Source: Deinococcus marmoris
GTDB lineage: Bacteria; Deinococcota; Deinococci; Deinococcales; Deinococcaceae
Direction: 5' to 3'
NCBI RefSeq assembly: GCF_001949125.1
Contig: NZ_MSTI01000157.1
Span: forward strand, 1 to 64,000
Length of the DNA: 64,000 nucleotides
Shown: in pieces, positions 14,826 to 25,686 of the stretch
Layout of the letters: every line of letters begins with the position of its first letter
How positions within the stretch are numbered: the first letter of the stretch is position 1
The notes under the pieces: model-generated
The model's input: the letters and a program-made list of their open reading frames with translations, nothing else
The model's database searches: none
What the model was told of the DNA's origin: nothing
Made by a program: the position numbers and the translations under genes

Positions 14826-15759
14826 GACCCACCTCCCGGACCTCGGCCACCAGCGCGGCAATCGCCCCCGGCCAGGATGGATAGTCAAATTGGAAGCCCG
14901 CTTCCAGCAAGCGCTCCGGTACCGCATAACGGCTCTTGAGCAGCAACTCGGCCTCGGAGTTCATGACCCTTGCGCCCAGCCCGATCAGCCCGGCGGTGGA
15001 CGGAATACCCAGCGGCATCCCCCAGGCGTTGCGGTAGGCGCGCAGGAAATCGCGGTTGGGTAAGGGATGAGGCGCACTGAGGTTGACGGGGCCGCTCAGG
15101 TCATTCCCGATCAGAAATTCCACCGCCCGGCAGAAATCGCGCTCGTGAATCCACGACACGAACTGAGCGCCCCCTGCCATCGGCCCGCCCAGGCCCAGGC
15201 GCATCAGCGGATCGGTGGTGGCCATCACGCCGTCCGCGCCGATGCCGTAGACCATCGCGGTTCGCAGGGCCATGCGGCGGGTCTGGAGCAACTCCCCTTC
15301 CATCAGGGCCGCCTCCCAGCGCTGGCCCACGTCCACGCTGAAGCCGTACCCGATCTCGCCCGCCGCCTCGGTCTGGGGAGTCTGCGCGTCTTTGTAAATC
15401 GTTCCGGTACTGCTGTTCAGCCACACGGGCGGGGGCTGTGCGGCGTCGCGGATCGCCGTGCCCAGCGCCCGCGTGGTGTCCAGGCGCGAGGTGTAGATGT
15501 CCAGCATGTTCTGCGCGGTATAGCGGCAATTCACGGTGCGCCCGGCCAGATTCAGCACGGCGGCGGCTCCATTGATCTCATGGCTCCACGCACCCTGCCG
15601 CAGGCCGTCCCAGCGCACCCAGCGCCCCGGCATCGGCACGGCGGAGGGTGAGCGCGAAACTGTGACCACATCCCAGCCCAGTGTGGAGAAATGCCGGGCC
15701 ACCGCACGCCCCAGAAAGCCGGAACCGCCTGCGAGGACCAGCCGTTGTGGAGAGGTCAT
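14812..15759 (-). CDS. TIGR01777-family NAD(P)-binding epimerase-like protein
   Basis: The 315-residue protein starts with the Rossmann motif VLAGGSGFLGRAV and shows AAVLNLAGRTVNCRY, NSSTGTIYKD, RTAMVYGIGADG and FVSWIHERDFCRAVEFLI, all typical of the short-chain dehydrogenase-like family TIGR01777 (YfcH/SulA-like). A C-terminal DUF1731-type segment follows. Its physiological substrate is unknown in this family as far as I know. TAGCAT lies six bases before the ATG, suggesting a leaderless transcript that continues into the lipoprotein peptidase gene. Confidence 0.85.
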   Translation of the reverse strand: MTSPQRLVLAGGSGFLGRAVARHFSTLGWDVVTVSRSPSAVPMPGRWVRWDGLRQGAWSHEINGAAAVLNLAGRTVNCRYTAQNMLDIYTSRLDTTRALGTAIRDAAQPPPVWLNSSTGTIYKDAQTPQTEAAGEIGYGFSVDVGQRWEAALMEGELLQTRRMALRTAMVYGIGADGVMATTDPLMRLGLGGPMAGGAQFVSWIHERDFCRAVEFLIGNDLSGPVNLSAPHPLPNRDFLRAYRNAWGMPLGIPSTAGLIGLGARVMNSEAELLLKSRYAVPERLLEAGFQFDYPSWPGAIAALVAEVREVGHAAR

Positions 15760-15865
15760 GCGGGCATGCTAGCTGAGTGGAAGTGTAGGATTGTTACCGT
15801 TAAAGCATGAACGCCGAGAGATCGAATTTTACACAAGATATCCTTTTCACACCGCAGAGTAAGAC

Positions 15866-17155
15866 TTGGGGGCTAAGTTGTCACATCTTATAGACAAATA
15901 TGCTAAAGAAACGAAAATAATTCTCTATAACAATGTGGGCACATACAATGGTCATCATGGGCGATTGTCGGCTTCGTATAGTTTAAACGGTAATGTAAGA
16001 ATAGAATGGGAGTTTGAATCTCTGACCGAAAGGTGGAATAATTTTAGCCTATTCTTCGACGCTTCCGATATAGATTTAAAAGGGCTTGAGTTTGTAATTA
16101 ATCATGTAAGAAGCTTTAACTTTGGTGAGACAGGTGGTGATGGAATAGCCGGGACAGCTAAACAAGGAGACTATGAAGAGAGATTTCAATTCTGGCGCGC
16201 ATTCTATCTGAATGCCTTTTGTGAAACGAATAATGAGCTAAGACAATATTGGAGATGGACATACGATCAGGATGGTAGAAAATCTAAGTTTGATCACACT
16301 CAGGTGGAGATTAAATACAGGTCAAATTGGAAAATTATAATTTCAACTCCTAAATATAGAATAGATCAAATGAAGTCCCGTCAAGATTCAGACTATATGA
16401 TAACTACGTCGATATCGCTGAGCAATCCAAAGGCGAAGCTAGGCATGAAATTTCAAGACGCCTTGCCCGTATTTAAATCGCTAACTTTTATGATGCAATT
16501 TTGCTGTGGTGGACATACCTTTCCAGCAATAGTCGAGGCATATGGTTTAAGAGAAGATAATGTAAGATACGAAGCTAAAATGTATTCCTCGGGGCGCGCT
16601 ACTAGACTTTTTGATTTTCAAGCAACATGGTTCTCGGGAGGATCAGATCTTGGGGCTTATATATCTGGCGTAAGTAGAGTAGATATGATACAAGCTTCGG
16701 AAGAGAATTGGCTAGACCTAAATATTTGTCTGTCTTGGTACATACAATCACTCCAGATAAGGGATATGCCCATCAAAGTTAATTCTTTGGGCGCTGGATT
16801 AGAAAAAATTGCCTTTTTATACTTGGTAAAACTGACTAATAAAGTTACAAATGAAACATAGAAATCAAAGAAATCCCTAGACGCAAGGATATTCCTGCTC
16901 TGTCTCCATTTAGGGACATTAAAATTAATAAACAAGGAGAATATTAAACAATTTATGCACTTGAGGAATAATGCTACGCATGCCGAAAGGGTAGTTGAAG
17001 TGTCAGACAAGGGCGCTGCATTCCGTGAGGCTCTTCTAATATTCGAGGAGGCAATGTTAAGCATTTGTGGTTATCCAAGAAGCTATCACAATAGAACAGA
17101 TGGTAATATGATTTCCAATCCACGGTATGAAATCTTGGATATTGAACGAATATAA
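15866..17155 (+). pseudogene. HEPN (ApeA-like) RNase/abortive-infection protein split by an in-frame TAG
   Basis: A TTG at 15866 (or 15878) begins an AT-rich frame of 331 codons that stops at TAG (16859-16861). The same reading frame then stays open for 97 more codons to TAA (17153-17155), with no shift needed. The 3' part contains RNNATH (R367-H372 counting the TAG as a codon), matching the Rx4H catalytic motif of HEPN ribonucleases. Just before the stop, a helical segment (NWLDLNICLSWYIQSL... GAGLEKIAFLYLV) looks like the first half of the HEPN domain. The N-terminal 230 residues are beta-rich and resemble ApeA-like defence proteins only loosely. So an anti-phage RNase appears to have been cut just before its active site. 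A sequencing error or stop readthrough remains possible. Confidence 0.7.
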
Positions 17156-17158
17156 AAG

Positions 17159-17186
17159 AGAGGCGGATCATCGTTGATCCACCTCT
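17159..17186 (+). terminator. Hairpin after the HEPN gene
   Basis: AGAGGCGGATCA (17159-17170) pairs with TGATCCACCTCT (17175-17186) with one mismatch and a four-base loop. It begins four bases after the final stop codon, confirming that the 97-codon 3' segment is the true end of the transcription unit. The following sequence is AT-rich but lacks a tight T run. Confidence 0.6.
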
Positions 17187-17259
17187 TATGCTCACATTTT
17201 AAAGTTTTAGTCGCCTGCTTCCAGACCTTTTGACGTTCAGACCTTCAGACAGCGAAGCC

Positions 17260-17934
17260 TCAGTTAGTCGCGCCCTCGGGCATCGGCTTGGGCCGCAGGT
17301 CCTCGGTGTAGTTGGCCAGCCACGCACCCACCGCGCCGCCCAGGACCGGCCCCACGAAGTAGATCCACATGTTGGCCCAGGTGCCGCCCGCCACCGCCGC
17401 CCCCAGTGCGCGGGCTGGGTTCATGGTTGCGCCGCTCAGCGGTCCCACGGACAGAATGCCCACCACGATGGTCAGACCCACGATCAGGCCGCCCAGCACG
17501 CTTTTCTGGTGAATGGCCACCTTGACCACCACCAGCACCAGGAATGCAGTGGTGATCGCCTCGGCCAGCAGCCCACCGCCCACGCTGACGCCGCTGCCCA
17601 GCGCCCCCGCGCCGTAGCCCACCTTGCTCATGGCGGCCTGTCCGGCCACCGCCACGGCAGCAAAGGCCCCCAGGATGCCGCCCACGAACTGCGCGGGAAT
17701 GAAGGCCAGCGTGTCGCTCCATTTCTGGTGGCCGGTCAGGCTCAGGCCGATGCTGATGGCGGGGTTGAACTGCCCGCCGCTGACGGTGCCCAGCGCCATC
17801 GCCATCACGGCAATCGCCAGCCCGTGCGCGAAAGCCACGCCCAGCAACGTTGCGTCGTTGGCGATAGAGAGCATGCCCGCGAACAGCAGGGCAAAGGTAC
17901 CGATGGCCTCGGCAATGAGCTTCTTGGTCAACAT
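17260..17934 (-). CDS. aqpZ: Aquaporin Z-like water channel
   Basis: The 224-residue membrane protein is a MIP-family channel with six predicted helices and both pore motifs: GGQFNPAIS (first NPA, near residue 57) and SGATMNPARALG (second NPA, near residue 170). The short loops and the opening (LIAEAIGTFALLFAG) suit an AqpZ-type water channel rather than a glycerol facilitator, though selectivity residues were not tested. The gene stands alone on the minus strand behind its own leaderless promoter. Confidence 0.9.
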   Translation of the reverse strand: MLTKKLIAEAIGTFALLFAGMLSIANDATLLGVAFAHGLAIAVMAMALGTVSGGQFNPAISIGLSLTGHQKWSDTLAFIPAQFVGGILGAFAAVAVAGQAAMSKVGYGAGALGSGVSVGGGLLAEAITTAFLVLVVVKVAIHQKSVLGGLIVGLTIVVGILSVGPLSGATMNPARALGAAVAGGTWANMWIYFVGPVLGGAVGAWLANYTEDLRPKPMPEGATN

Positions 17935-17941
17935 GAGAGGA

Positions 17942-17970
17942 ATTCTAGTAGACTGTCTGATTTTTCACAA
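17942..17970 (-). promoter_or_regulatory. aqpZ promoter, leaderless type
   Basis: On the minus strand TTGTGA (17965-17970), a 17-base spacer and TAGAAT (17942-17947) form a good promoter. The -10 box ends seven bases before the ATG at 17934. Confidence 0.65.
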
Positions 17971-18020
17971 TCTAATGCTTAGACGACTTACTATTTTGTC
18001 CCGTGCTGCTGGACGGGCAG

Positions 18021-18989
<969 letters not shown>

Positions 18990-19075
18990 GCCCGCCAGCA
19001 TAGGCCCGGTCTGCAATGGACGGGAGGATGTGTCTCCCATTCGCCGCCGGGAAGCCGCTTTCAGGTTCTCGATAG

Positions 19076-19105
19076 AAAAACCCCCCTCACCGTGGGGAGG
19101 GGGAT
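19076..19105 (-). terminator. Terminator of the PRC-barrel operon
   Basis: Read on the minus strand, a C-rich arm pairs with a G-rich arm (CCCTCCCC... GGGGGG) and is followed by TTTTT. It lies 50 bases beyond the stop of the large PRC-barrel gene. Confidence 0.7.
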
Positions 19106-19156
19106 TCGGGCAGGCGAGGGATGTTCAGCCCCGCGCCTGTTTAGCCCTCTGTCTTG

Positions 19157-21226
19157 TTAACCCTGCGTCTTGGGATCGGTGACGGAACTGGCGGGCAGGT
19201 TCTGCTTCCCCAGATCCGGCTGGCTGTCCAGCGCACCCTTGCCGTGTTCGGCGGGACGGCTGTTCATCGGATTGATGTCCGGCGTTTCCATGCTCACGCT
19301 GTCCAGCAGAATGTCCAGCACGTCGCCTCCGGTGGCCAGTTCCACGGCCTTGTGGGTCACGATCTCGCCCAGATTCAGGATGATGCTGTCGTCGGGGGCC
19401 AGGATCACGCGGTTGACCGGGCGGCCCAGGGCGTCCTTGATGCGCTGCTCGTGGGCGGCCTGCTGGCGCTCGTCCAGCGCCGTTTCGGCATCTTCACGGC
19501 GCTCGCCCAGCCAGCCCCTGGCACGCTCGAACAGGTTGCTGGCCCCGCTGGACACGTTCTCCAGGCCACCGGCCAGGGCGGCGCGGGTATCGGTGCCACC
19601 TGCCTGTGCCGGGCGGCCCACCGTGGCGGCCAGCAGTTGCTCTTCGACACCCAGGTGCTGGGCACGCTCCAGAATCGCCGCCGTGACGATCTGGCCCTGT
19701 GCGGCCACCAGACTGCCGCTAGGACTGCGAACCTCCGTCCTGGCGCGGCGGCCAATGGCGGCCTCGGGGCTGCTGGGGTCCACGGCGACGGCACTGTCGC
19801 CGCGCAGGCCGCCCGCAATCGCTCCGCCCGTGGCGACGGCAGTCAGTGCGCCCAGCTTGCCCACCTGCTCGGCACGCTCGGCCTGATACTCGGTGATCAC
19901 GCCGCCCTTGTACACGATGGCCTCGCCCGCGTCGGAGGCCACGTCCTGGCTGGCGGTCTTGCCCACCACGTAGGTCTTCTGGCGCTCGGCGGTGGCGTCG
20001 CGCATGTCGTCGAAGCCACCCTGCACGCGGTCACGGGCGTTGCCGTAGCTGGCGACGATCACGCCGCCCGTGGCGTTGGTGGCCAGCGTGGTCAGCTTGC
20101 CGTCCTGCTCGGCGCGGTCTGCCTGCTCGGCGGTGATGATCTGCCCCTTGGTCACGATGGTAGAGCCGTCCTCGGCCAGCAGGTCACTGCCCGCCGCCTT
20201 GCCGATCACGTATTCCTTCTGGCGCTCCCTGGAGGCGTCGGCGATATTGCCGTAAGCATCCGAGATCGACCCGCCCGTCGCGGTGGTGGCCAGTGCGCCC
20301 AGCTTGCCGTGCTGCTCGGCCAGATCGGCCTGCGCGGCAGTAATCGTGTCGCCCCTGGCCACGATCACGGTGCCGTCTTCCAGGGTCACGTCGCCGCCCG
20401 CCGTCTTGCCCACCGCGTATTCCTTCTGGCGCTCCTTAGTGGCGTCGGCGATGTTGCCGTAGGCGTCCGAGATCACGCCGCCCGTCGCGGTGGTGGCCAG
20501 CGCGCCCAGTTTGCCGTGCTGCTCGGCCAGATCGGCCTGCTCGGCGGTAATCGTATCGCCCTTGGCCACGATCACCGTGCCGTCTTCCAGGGTGATGTCG
20601 CCGCCCGCGTGCTTACCCACCGCGTACTCTTTCTGGCGTTCCTTGGTGGCGTCGGCCACGTTCTCGTAAGCGCCCTTGATCGAGTCGCTCGCGCTGCTGA
20701 AGGCACCCTTGATTCCGCCCGGCTCCTGCTCCTGCATGGCGGCGGCCACAGACACCGGCACGATGGCGGCGTGTTCACCGATCTGCACGTTTTCCGGCGC
20801 GGGCACGAAGGTCCGCCCGTTGCTCAGGTCCGAGAACAGCCCGCCCGTGGCCTCGTAGCCCTCCACCTTGCCGGTCTTCTCGTCGAAATACACGTCGGCG
20901 ATCTTGCCCAGGTCCTGCCCATCGGTGGTCAGCAGCGTCATGCCGATCAGGCTGATCTTGCTGTCCAGCACGTCGGCCAGACGGTCATCGTCGCGGGTGG
21001 TGGTCACGTGGTCCGCCGAGTCGATCATGATGGCGTCCTCGCCAATCGAACGGATCATCTCGAAGGGCACCACCTTGGCGGCGCGGAACCAGCCGCCCTC
21101 GTCGACCAGCAGGCCCAGCACCTCGTTGGCCTGATGATCGAAGATCAGGTCATGCACGTTGTCGATACGCTGGCCCGAGTCGATGGCGACGATGTGCCGC
21201 CCCAGAATGTCTTTGCCTTTAATCAT
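19157..21226 (-). CDS. Large PRC-barrel protein with four internal 69-80-residue repeats
   Basis: This 689-residue cytoplasmic-looking protein begins with two PRC-barrel-like segments (residues 1-78 and 85-160: [18 protein letters not shown]... and [23 protein letters not shown]). Then come four tandem repeats (about residues 192-473), each with a DATxERQKxYxVGK heptad-like helix, an [10 protein letters not shown] strand pair and [17 protein letters not shown] related, diverged C-terminal copy follows, and last a region with [14 protein letters not shown] and [18 protein letters not shown]. No enzyme motif is seen. It resembles PRC-barrel proteins found in other Deinococcus. The function is unknown; a scaffold or stress role is a guess. 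A 45-residue membrane peptide gene lies upstream in the same direction. Confidence 0.75.
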   Translation of the reverse strand: MIKGKDILGRHIVAIDSGQRIDNVHDLIFDHQANEVLGLLVDEGGWFRAAKVVPFEMIRSIGEDAIMIDSADHVTTTRDDDRLADVLDSKISLIGMTLLTTDGQDLGKIADVYFDEKTGKVEGYEATGGLFSDLSNGRTFVPAPENVQIGEHAAIVPVSVAAAMQEQEPGGIKGAFSSASDSIKGAYENVADATKERQKEYAVGKHAGGDITLEDGTVIVAKGDTITAEQADLAEQHGKLGALATTATGGVISDAYGNIADATKERQKEYAVGKTAGGDVTLEDGTVIVARGDTITAAQADLAEQHGKLGALATTATGGSISDAYGNIADASRERQKEYVIGKAAGSDLLAEDGSTIVTKGQIITAEQADRAEQDGKLTTLATNATGGVIVASYGNARDRVQGGFDDMRDATAERQKTYVVGKTASQDVASDAGEAIVYKGGVITEYQAERAEQVGKLGALTAVATGGAIAGGLRGDSAVAVDPSSPEAAIGRRARTEVRSPSGSLVAAQGQIVTAAILERAQHLGVEEQLLAATVGRPAQAGGTDTRAALAGGLENVSSGASNLFERARGWLGERREDAETALDERQQAAHEQRIKDALGRPVNRVILAPDDSIILNLGEIVTHKAVELATGGDVLDILLDSVSMETPDINPMNSRPAEHGKGALDSQPDLGKQNLPASSVTDPKTQG
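19808..20653 (-). repeat. Four in-frame tandem repeats in the PRC-barrel gene
   Basis: The repeat unit is 69 residues (207 bases) in copies one and two, about 80 in copy three and about 64 in copy four. Copies one and two are nearly identical at both protein and DNA level, so the array has expanded recently or is kept uniform by recombination. Its length could differ between strains. Confidence 0.8.
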
Positions 21227-21298
21227 GGGTCACGCTCCAATGCGGGGATGGGGAAGTTCAGAAAAAGAAGAAGGTTGAGGAAAAGAAACCGGGCGGCT

Positions 21299-21436
21299 TT
21301 AAATGAAGCCCAGATTGAGGACGCCCTGCGGCTTTAGATAGAGAAAGTACGCCAGCAGGAAAACGACGATGATGACCAACAGGATCAGCAACCAGATGCT
21401 GCCACCGCCGCCACGATTGCCTTTGAGTCGGGTCAT
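21299..21436 (-). CDS. Small single-pass membrane protein (45 residues)
   Basis: A 45-residue peptide starts with a basic Gly-rich head ([13 protein letters not shown]), has one strongly hydrophobic helix ([20 protein letters not shown], about residues 14-33) and a short tail. GGAGG five bases before the ATG is an excellent ribosome binding site, which sets this start inside a longer open frame. It lies 72 bases upstream of the PRC-barrel gene on the same strand, so the two are probably co-transcribed. It may anchor or partner that protein. Confidence 0.7.
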   Translation of the reverse strand: MTRLKGNRGGGGSIWLLILLVIIVVFLLAYFLYLKPQGVLNLGFI

Positions 21437-21502
21437 GTTGCCTCCACCCAAAAGTGTAGAGATGAACGCCGGGTCAGTGATGGCTGAAGTCCTCAGCGGC
21501 AC

Positions 21503-21532
21503 TTGTTTTAATCTTGCGGTGGTCTTTATAAA
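21503..21532 (+). promoter_or_regulatory. Possible promoter for the P-loop/enolase pair
   Basis: TTGTTT (21503-21508), an 18-base spacer and TATAAA (21527-21532) resemble a housekeeping promoter in an otherwise GC-rich region. It lies about 160 bases before the GTG start at 21696 and runs against the PRC-barrel operon. Confidence 0.4.
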
Positions 21533-21695
21533 ATTTAACAGAGGGCGGATTGGCAGGGAGGAGTGGCTGTCTGTGTCCGTCCTGCTTCCCGTCAGCCTGT
21601 GGAGAGTTGCAATAGAAATCAGCGAGGGAAGGTGCAGGCCCCGCTGGCTGCACCACCCCGAACGCCCCTTGTGGCCGCCGTGTAGCCTGAGCGGT

Positions 21696-22499
21696 GTGAA
21701 CGCTCCCCCGAGCCTGCCTTTTCTCCGTGCCGACGTTGCGGCTGATGCTGCGCCTTCTGAAGCCACGTCTGCCCGGACGGGTGAGCGCCTGCTGGGTGAG
21801 TTGCCGCTGACCGTGCTGGTGGGCGTGACCGGCGTGGGCAAAAGCACGGCGCTGGACGCGTTGCAGGCGCTGGGTGGCCAGAAGGTGCTGCCGGACCGCC
21901 GCGAGGTCACGGACGCCGTGATGATCTGGCCGGCGGTGGGCCGCGCCGTGACGGACCGTGAGGAACGCTTCGCCCTGACCGCGCAGTACCGCGCCGCCCA
22001 CCCCGGCGGCATGGCGCAGGCGCTGGGATCGCTGCTGGCCGACACCCGCCACTGGGGGACGGCCCCGCTGTTCGACGGCCTGCGCGGTCTGGACGAGGTG
22101 ACTTACGCTGCCCGGAGCTTTCCAGCATGGCGTTTCGTGGCGCTGGGCGCACCCGACGCCGTGCGCGTGCGCCGCCTGCTGGGCCGCGCCGACGCTTTTG
22201 ACCGGGTGGTGGAGACCGGAACTGGCGGCGAACTGCGGGCCGAGCTGGACGGGCTGGCAGGCGTTTCCGAGGTCTTTTCTCCTGCGGAACTGGATAGTCT
22301 GGCCGCGCTGGAAGGACCGGAGTGCGCGGCAGCCGAGGTGCTGGCAAAGGTGCGGATCGTGCTGAGCGAGCGCCGCCAGTACGATCCCGCCGCCGCCGAA
22401 GCGTTTTTGCGCGGGCTACCGCCGGGGCGGGCACTGATTCTGGACACCGTGGCCCTGAATCCAGCCCAGGTGGCGCGGGCCATACAGGAATGGGCATGA
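21696..22499 (+). CDS. P-loop NTPase of unknown role
   Basis: GTG at 21696 is the best start. It leaves a 267-residue protein whose Walker A motif GVTGVGKST is around residue 43. Other visible features are [44 protein letters not shown], which resembles the nucleotide-kinase/ATPase fold. The substrate is unknown. Its stop overlaps the start of the enolase-superfamily gene (ATGA), so the two are translated together. A kinase or NTPase acting with the racemase-like partner is possible but unproved. Confidence 0.7.
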   Translation: MNAPPSLPFLRADVAADAAPSEATSARTGERLLGELPLTVLVGVTGVGKSTALDALQALGGQKVLPDRREVTDAVMIWPAVGRAVTDREERFALTAQYRAAHPGGMAQALGSLLADTRHWGTAPLFDGLRGLDEVTYAARSFPAWRFVALGAPDAVRVRRLLGRADAFDRVVETGTGGELRAELDGLAGVSEVFSPAELDSLAALEGPECAAAEVLAKVRIVLSERRQYDPAAAEAFLRGLPPGRALILDTVALNPAQVARAIQEWA

Positions 22500-23602
22500 G
22501 CGACTTTGAACTGCCCAGCGGCGTCACAATCAAACAGATCAAGGCCATTCCCTACCGGCTACCGCTGACCTCCGCGCTGGCGTGGGGCGCGCATTCGGCC
22601 ATGAGCGCCGCCGAGCATGTGCTGGTGCGCGTGACCCTCTCTGACGGCACGGTGGGGCAGGCCGAGGCCACGCCGCGCCCCACCATCTACGGCGAGACGC
22701 CCGCCAGCGTGGGGGCGATCCTGGCCCACCTCTCCCCGGCGCTGAGCGGGCTGGATATTGCCGACGAGGACGGCCTGAACCGGGTGCGAAACAGCGTGGC
22801 GAACAACCACACGGCGCGCGGCGCGCTGGACATGGCGCTGCACGACGCCCGCGCCCGCGCCGGGGGAAAAACGCTGTTCGATACGCTGATGGGGCCGAAT
22901 TCCCGCGTGCGCGTCAGTTTTATCCTGGGTCTGGGCACCCCCGCCGACATGCTGGCCGAGGCCGAACGGGTGGTGGCGGCGGGCGTGCGCTGCCTGAAGG
23001 TCAAGGTGGGCCGCAACCACGCCCGCGATCTGGCGGTCATTTCCGAGTTGCGCCGTACCTTCGGCTCTGAGGTGCTGCTGTACGCCGACAGCAACGAGAC
23101 GCTGACCCCGGAGACCGCTCCCGCCGCCCTGAACGCCATGTGGGAGGTCGGGCTGCTGTACGTGGAAGAACCGTTGCCGGTGCGCCAACTGCGGGCACGC
23201 GCCGACCTGCACGCCCGCAGCCTCCTGCCCATCGTGGCCGACGACAGTTGCTTTACCCCCGCCGATCTGGAACGCGAACTGGACTTTGGTACCTTCGACG
23301 TGCTGAACGTCAAGACCGCCCGCAACGGCTTTACCGACGGCGCGTGGATGCTGCGCGAGGCGGCCCGGCGCGGCAAACGCGGCATGGTGGGATCGCAGGC
23401 CAGCACCGGGCTGGGGACCCTGCACGCCGCCCTGCTCTCCACCCGCGCCGAGGTGACCGAGCCGTGCGAACTGAGCTTCGTGCTGAAGTTGCAGGATGAT
23501 CTGCTGAACCTGCCGATCACCTTCGAGGACGGCTGGCTGGACGTGAATGGTCTGCGCGAGCATGCGGTGGACCCGCAGAAGCTGGCGCGTTACCGCCTGT
23601 AA
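22496..23602 (+). CDS. Enolase-superfamily enzyme (muconate cycloisomerase / dipeptide epimerase type)
   Basis: The 368-residue protein shows the muconate-lactonizing branch of the enolase superfamily: LKVKVG with the first catalytic Lys of a KxK motif, then metal ligands in YADSNE, VEEPL and VADDS, and the opposite catalytic Lys in [10 protein letters not shown]-terminal [16 protein letters not shown] follows. Members include Ala-Glu epimerases, o-succinylbenzoate synthase and cycloisomerases, and the residues seen do not settle which. It overlaps the upstream P-loop gene by four bases. AGGA before the ATG at 22496 sets the start. Confidence 0.8.
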   Translation: MSDFELPSGVTIKQIKAIPYRLPLTSALAWGAHSAMSAAEHVLVRVTLSDGTVGQAEATPRPTIYGETPASVGAILAHLSPALSGLDIADEDGLNRVRNSVANNHTARGALDMALHDARARAGGKTLFDTLMGPNSRVRVSFILGLGTPADMLAEAERVVAAGVRCLKVKVGRNHARDLAVISELRRTFGSEVLLYADSNETLTPETAPAALNAMWEVGLLYVEEPLPVRQLRARADLHARSLLPIVADDSCFTPADLERELDFGTFDVLNVKTARNGFTDGAWMLREAARRGKRGMVGSQASTGLGTLHAALLSTRAEVTEPCELSFVLKLQDDLLNLPITFEDGWLDVNGLREHAVDPQKLARYRL

Positions 23603-23713
23603 ACCTCTGCCGAACTGCTGGGGGTGACGGGCATACCCCATGCGCCCTGCGCTGTTTCGCCGGAATTCTATGCAGGTGACAGACCTGTCAGAAAACGGCG
23701 CGGATAATGAGGC

Positions 23714-23980
23714 ATGGATCAAGGAATGCTCAACGCTCTGGCGCTTCCTCTACTGTTCAGCATCTGCGGCGGCCTCTACCTGTACCTGCGTTTTCCCGAA
23801 CGCCGCCCACGCGCCCTGCTGGTCATGACCCTGTTTCAACTGGTGGGAGCCTACGGCTACGCCACCGCCCCAGAAGAGGGCCTGTTCGGCCTGCTGATCC
23901 TGCACGCGGCGGTGGTCTTTGTGCTGCTGGTACGCCACCTGCAAGCGCCCACGCTGCTGCCGGGCAACATTCCCCAGTAA
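23714..23980 (+). CDS. Small membrane protein (88 residues)
   Basis: The product has about three hydrophobic segments (around residues 8-26, 36-50 and 56-75) joined by short charged loops, so it is probably an integral membrane protein. GATAAT lies five bases before the ATG and could drive a leaderless transcript. I do not recognise a family. It is followed by a hairpin terminator at 24112. Confidence 0.55.
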   Translation: MDQGMLNALALPLLFSICGGLYLYLRFPERRPRALLVMTLFQLVGAYGYATAPEEGLFGLLILHAAVVFVLLVRHLQAPTLLPGNIPQ

Positions 23981-24111
23981 TGCAAAATTGAGAGGAACCG
24001 AAGACCAATCCAGGCGAGGCTTGCAGAGCTGCGCCGCTGAGAAGTAATCCCATACGGGTGCTATCTCACGCCGAGCGAAAGAACAGGAAAATACCAACAG
24101 GCGACGAGGTT

Positions 24112-24140
24112 GGCGGCTCCCATCGGAGGCCGCCATTTTT
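24112..24140 (+). terminator. Hairpin terminator between convergent genes
   Basis: GGCGGCTCC (24112-24120) pairs with GGAGGCCGCC (24125-24134) with one bulged base and is followed by ATTTTT. It lies between the small membrane protein gene and the convergent MFS gene. Confidence 0.65.
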
Positions 24141-24267
24141 GATGCTCCAGCGCTGTCGTGCTGGCGTTTAGTGTTGGACGGACTTGAGCCAACACCCGGA
24201 AATCCGGGCCGCACAGAGACAGCAATCTCGTCCTGAACAGCCTTCAGAGAAAGTGTCGCAGACTGAG

Positions 24268-25485
24268 CTACACCGGCAAAGTCAACGCCTGCCGCCGCGC
24301 CGGACGGTACAGCCCCAGATAAATGGCGATCACGCTTCCGCCGTACATCAACAGGGTCCAGCCGAACAGCACCTGAAAGGCGAGGGTAAACGGCAACTGA
24401 CCGCGCACCACGCCCGCCAGCACGCTGCTGATGGCCCAGCCCGAATCCCAGGCGATGATGTTCAGGGCCGAGTACATTGGGCGGTCATCCTCGTCCAATG
24501 AGGACATGGCGTATGCGCCGTACACCGGTCCGGCGGCGTTCATCAGCGCCCCGCGCGTGAACAGGGCCAGGGTGACCATCCACAGGTGGGGCGCGAAACC
24601 CAGCAGGGCCAGAAACGGCAGGCTGCTGGCCTGGACCAGCAAGACCACCTGCAATTGCCCCAGACGGCGCACCAGCAGCGGCTGAAGCAGCGCAGTGGCC
24701 GCCGTCGCCAGACTGGCCCACGCGAACAGTTGGCCCAGGCTGGCGTAATTGATCTGGAATTTGCCCTCGATAAACACGTTTAGAAACGGAATGGTGGCCC
24801 CGGCCCCCAGTCCCACCAGCAGGTTGGGCAAGATCAGCCGGAACATCGCCCGTTTATCGCGCACGGCAAAACTGCGCCCGGTCTGGGACGTTTTGCCGCT
24901 GGGCTTGAGTTTCAGGGCGGGAAGGAGGCCCAGCAGTTGCAGGAAGGTGGCGACGAGCAGAGCGGTTCGTAAGGCCCCCAGGCCAGTCGGCTCGGTCTGG
25001 GTGAACAGCGCGTAGGCTTCCGGCACGCGCCCGCCGATCAGGTTGCCCACGAAGCCCGCGCCGGTCATCAGGGCGCTCTGGACGCTGAACAGGGTGACGC
25101 GGCTGCTGTCGTCGCTGTTGTTCGCCATAAAGGGCGATCCGGCCACCATGATCAGCGCCGAGCCTGCGCCCTGCACCAGCGCGCCTATGACGATGCCGAG
25201 TGGCCCACCTGCCAGCGCCAGGATCAGCGTGCCCAGGAGGCTCAGGGCCACCCCGATCTTGATGGTGTGCGCGTTGCTGATGCGGCGGGCCAGCGCCACG
25301 GCGGGCAGGCTCAGGAACACCAGCGTCAGCGCGGGCAGCGCGTTCATGATGCCCTGCCACTCCGGCCCCAGCCCCAGCGCCCGCAGGTAGAAGTTCAGGA
25401 ACAGGGCCAGAAACGCCTGTGCCAGTCCAAAGGAAAAAGAGGTGGTCAGGAACAGCCAGACCTGTGGCGAAAAGCGCCAGGTCAT
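24268..25485 (-). CDS. Major facilitator superfamily transporter
   Basis: This 405-residue protein has the hydrophobic pattern of about 12 transmembrane helices. The cytoplasmic loop between helices 2 and 3 reads PAVALARRISNAHTIKIG, a variant of the MFS loop motif, and a central basic loop (KLKPSGKTSQTGRSFAVRDKR, roughly residues 193-213) separates the halves. It should be a proton-coupled importer or exporter of a small molecule, but the sequence does not say which. It stands alone between nth and the small membrane protein gene. Confidence 0.8.
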   Translation of the reverse strand: MTWRFSPQVWLFLTTSFSFGLAQAFLALFLNFYLRALGLGPEWQGIMNALPALTLVFLSLPAVALARRISNAHTIKIGVALSLLGTLILALAGGPLGIVIGALVQGAGSALIMVAGSPFMANNSDDSSRVTLFSVQSALMTGAGFVGNLIGGRVPEAYALFTQTEPTGLGALRTALLVATFLQLLGLLPALKLKPSGKTSQTGRSFAVRDKRAMFRLILPNLLVGLGAGATIPFLNVFIEGKFQINYASLGQLFAWASLATAATALLQPLLVRRLGQLQVVLLVQASSLPFLALLGFAPHLWMVTLALFTRGALMNAAGPVYGAYAMSSLDEDDRPMYSALNIIAWDSGWAISSVLAGVVRGQLPFTLAFQVLFGWTLLMYGGSVIAIYLGLYRPARRQALTLPV

Positions 25486-25686
25486 ACGGACTCCGATTGA
25501 AAAGTGTTGAAAACACCTGGAAATCCGAGCGGGCGTCCAAGCGTCCTCATGGGCGCTGTTCTGGGCAAGACAGTGAGAAGGAGAAAAACGGGTTCCGGGC
25601 GTGGAGTGCAGGAATCGGCGCTGTCCCGATTTCTGCGCGAAACAGACGGAATCTGTATCACAGGCGGCCCCGTGAGGCGTCGTTGC

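Noticed and set aside
15866..16861. Treating the 331-codon frame as a complete gene
   Set aside because: The same frame continues past the TAG to an RNase-like motif and the terminator hairpin, so the gene most likely was longer.
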